NCBI GenBank assembly: GCA_030450655.1 | Contig: JAKDIE010000052.1 | Coordinates: forward strand, 1 to 7,892 | Length of the DNA: 7,892 bases | Direction of reading: 5' to 3' | Origin: Ruaniaceae bacterium | GTDB lineage: Bacteria > Actinomycetota > Actinomycetes > Actinomycetales > Actinomycetaceae | In this document: in pieces, positions 6,929-7,892 of the stretch | How positions within the stretch are numbered: the first letter of the stretch is position 1 | How the letters are laid out: the number at the start of each line of letters is the position of its first letter | Position numbers and translations under genes: made by a program | The notes under the pieces: model-generated | The model's database searches: none | What the model saw: only the letters and a program-made list of their open reading frames with translations | What the model was told of the DNA's origin: nothing

Positions 6929-7065
6929 CCTGCCCTGCCCACACCTTTGTCATCCCGCGCGGAGCGAAGCGGCGTCGCGGGACCCAGGCTCAGGATCCTC
7001 ACGCAACTCTTGCGGCTGGGTCCTGCAACTGGCGCGCAGGACTGACAAAGGGTGGGAAGTGCAGG
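6929..7065. repeat. ~137-bp imperfect inverted-repeat element, MITE- or REP-like
   Basis: The ends are near-complementary: CCTGCCCTGCCCACACC (6929-6945) runs into TTTGTCA, and the reverse complement of 7043-7065 reads CCTGCACTTCCCACCC then TTTGTCA. Inside are a further pair, GGACCCAG (6980-6987) and CTGGGTCC (7016-7023), a 7-bp stem TCCCGCG/CGCGGGA (6953-6959 and 6976-6982), and AGGATCCT near the centre. The core around 6948-6989 (TGTCATCCCGCGCGGAGCG onwards) resembles a short palindrome that I recall as dispersed in many bacterial genomes. The right arm is also part of a unit of the 72-bp repeat family. No transposase is present, so any mobility would be in trans. Confidence 0.7.
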
Positions 7066-7175
7066 TGTTCTTCGGCCTGAACGGCGGCGGGCCTTGCTCG
7101 TGGGGCTTGTGCCACCACTCCCGGGAGTATTAACAGGCGTTCTTCTGCCTGGATGGGAGCAGTGGGGTTCGAGGT
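7032..7175 (-). repeat. Two diverged ~72-bp repeat units, minus orientation
   Basis: CAGGTGTTCTTCGGCCTG (7062-7079) recurs as CAGGCGTTCTTCTGCCTG (7134-7151), with 2 mismatches at exactly 72-bp spacing. Read on the minus strand, the better-preserved unit (7103 down to 7032) begins CCACGAGCAAGG and continues with a TTCAGGCC-GAAGAACACCTG block. This matches, with substitutions, the plus-strand units at 7498-7712 (CCGCGGGCAAGG, then ATCCAGGC and GGAACGCC). They are therefore the same family, inverted. Confidence 0.65.
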
Positions 7176-7230
7176 GGGGCGATCTCGCTCCCTTTCGGGG
7201 CCGCGCCACCCCTGGCGCTGCGGGTTCTCG

Positions 7231-7360
7231 TCATCGTGGCAGTTTTCGTTCGGTCCGAGGCCCTGGGGCCATCTACGTGGCACAGAACGTCATTATTCTG
7301 ACGTTTCCTGCCACGATCAGCCCTTCGGCCACTCGGATCGTACGATATCTGCCACGATCA
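7231..7360. repeat. 130-bp symmetrical imperfect palindrome (fold-back element)
   Basis: All pairings share one dyad axis between 7295 and 7296. The outer arms 7231-7259 and 7332-7360 pair at 24 of 29 positions plus one G-T. A 16 by 16 loosely paired part follows (7260-7275 and 7316-7331). The inner stem is CGTGGCA/TGCCACG (7276-7282 and 7309-7315), a 3 by 3 internal loop, AACGTCA/TGACGTT (7286-7292 and 7299-7305), and a 6-nt loop. The box CGTGGCA occurs four times, twice in each orientation. The right arm holds an exact 13-bp direct repeat, CTGCCACGATCAG (7308-7320 and 7349-7361). It could be a MITE-like element, a structured RNA or a multi-site protein target; I do not recognise it. Confidence 0.8.
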
Positions 7361-7398
7361 GGATCGAAGGCCCCTGCCAGCCCTCCTTTCGAAGAACG

Positions 7399-7446
7399 GG
7401 TTGCATCTCGTGACCAAAGACGCTCCTTTAGTCACCATATGCAGCC
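7399..7446. repeat. 48-bp hairpin, 21-bp arms
   Basis: The arms 7399-7419 and 7426-7446 pair at 17 Watson-Crick positions plus one G-T out of 21, around a 6-nt loop ACGCTC. The left arm reads GGTTGCATCTCGTGACCAAA (7399-7418). Because the arms are near-complementary, both strands translate to similar nonsense peptides containing LVTK or LVT. There is no U-tract, so it is unlikely to be a terminator by itself. I cannot assign a family. Confidence 0.75.
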
Positions 7447-7497
7447 ATAAGCCCCGAGGCGCCTCCCGAGACACCCCAGGGGGCGGTGACACTGGCC

Positions 7498-7712
7498 CCG
7501 CGGGCAAGGCTCGCTGCCATCCAGGCCCAGGAACGCCTGCGAATCCGTCGGGCCGCGCGCCCGCCGTCTCCGCGGGCAAGGACCGCCGGCATCCAGGCTC
7601 TGGAACGCCAGCGAACCCGTCACACCGCGCGCCCGCCGCACACGCGAGCCCAGCCGCTCCCGTCCAGGCCGAGGGAACGTGCGGCTTCCCACACCGCGCG
7701 GGTGCTGGCTCC
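7498..7712 (+). repeat. Tandem 72-bp repeats, about three units
   Basis: Unit 1 (7498-7569) and unit 2 (7570-7641) both begin CCGCGGGCAAGG and match at 58 of 72 positions. Unit 3 (about 7642-7712) is more diverged and keeps TCCAGG, GGAACG and CACACCGCGCG blocks. Traces of a fourth unit may follow. The period is a multiple of three, so the forward frame shows a 24-residue repeat (PRARLAAIQAQERLRIRR and similar). It lacks a ribosome binding site and any known fold, and the family also occurs inverted at 7032-7175, so I read this as non-coding repeat DNA. Confidence 0.7.
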
Positions 7713-7810
7713 CCGCGCCCGTCGTAGGACGCTCGCGAATGGGCCGCCCGCGCGGGTTGGTTGATCTCGGGCCCTGCTGATGACGCGCCAAGGACAGGCG
7801 TTGGTGAGTG

Positions 7811-7892
7811 AACGTGATCGTTTGATAACAAATGCGTCACAATCCTTCGCTTCCACTGTAAAGTTGTCCGACGACTCCCTATAGTTATCCCA
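7811..7892 (+). promoter_or_regulatory. AT-richer tail, possible promoter/operator of a gene to the right
   Basis: Base composition falls from very GC-rich to mixed after about 7811. A near-palindrome TTTGATAACAAA (7821-7832) lies between GTGA (7814) and TCAC (7837-7840). TATAGT (7880-7885) could be a -10 box, but the hexamer 17 nt upstream (TGTAAA) is a poor -35. No start codon with a ribosome binding site is seen before the window ends. Low confidence. Confidence 0.3.

Larger units (their letters stand above)
6888..7892. other. Gene-free intergenic region built largely of structured repeats
   Basis: I see no credible gene here. Frames of 80-160 codons exist on both strands, but they overlap each other, lack ribosome binding sites, and follow the repeats rather than any protein family. 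The stretch contains the separate elements listed below, namely a composite inverted repeat, a 72-bp repeat family in two orientations, a 130-bp palindrome and a 48-bp hairpin. It ends with an AT-richer tail. It looks like accessory intergenic sequence inserted after the ara operon. Confidence 0.7.

Noticed and set aside
6929..7446. Integron attC sites
   Set aside because: The palindromes have suitable size, but I do not find the paired GTTRRRY and RYYYAAC core sites at their ends, and no cassette-like genes lie between them.
7498..7712. CRISPR array
   Set aside because: Units are contiguous 72-bp repeats with scattered substitutions. There is no alternation of constant repeats and unique spacers, and no cas gene is in the window.
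7358..7840. 160-codon minus-strand frame and the overlapping plus-strand frame 7486-7764 as genes
   Set aside because: Both follow the 72-bp repeats and hairpin rather than a protein family, have no ribosome binding site, and occupy the same DNA on opposite strands.
6888..7892. tRNA or other standard RNA gene
   Set aside because: I looked for cloverleaf arms and the T-loop motif near the hairpins and found none; the hairpins are single long stems.

Overview
The window is high-GC DNA and reads as the L-arabinose utilisation locus of an actinobacterium. This is suggested by dense GC-rich coding sequence, a lipoprotein signal peptide followed by a Gly/Asp-rich linker, and an AraB of the XylB-like type that I recall from bifidobacteria and clostridia. 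I would not name a genus from sequence alone.

Left part (1-1865, minus strand): an ABC sugar-import operon. It starts with a YtfQ-like lipoprotein binding protein (870-1865). A strong hairpin (816-847) follows, then a YtfR-like ATPase (792 to beyond position 1) that is cut by the window edge. The permease genes would be expected off the left edge. Centre (1866-2146): a divergent control region with two LacI-type palindromes. Each overlaps a TAACAT -10 candidate, one facing each way. The leftward leader RNA also contains two hairpins just before a strong ribosome binding site.

Right of centre (2147-6887, plus strand): a tightly packed operon of araD (L-ribulose-5-phosphate 4-epimerase), araB (L-ribulokinase), araA (L-arabinose isomerase) and an aldose 1-epimerase. 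Junctions are a 4-bp overlap, a 3-nt gap and a 1-bp overlap. Together the genes import the sugar, interconvert its ring forms, and convert L-arabinose to L-ribulose, L-ribulose 5-phosphate and D-xylulose 5-phosphate, which enters the pentose phosphate or phosphoketolase route. No regulator gene is present; the operators imply a LacI-family repressor encoded elsewhere.

The last ~1 kb (6888-7892) has no gene I can support. It is a mosaic of structured repeats: a ~137-bp inverted-repeat element (6929-7065), a 72-bp-period repeat family in opposite orientations (7032-7175 minus; 7498-7712 plus), a 130-bp exactly symmetrical imperfect palindrome (7231-7360) and a 48-bp hairpin (7399-7446). It ends in a more AT-rich stretch that may be the promoter of a gene to the right. 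This mosaic is the least explained part of the window.
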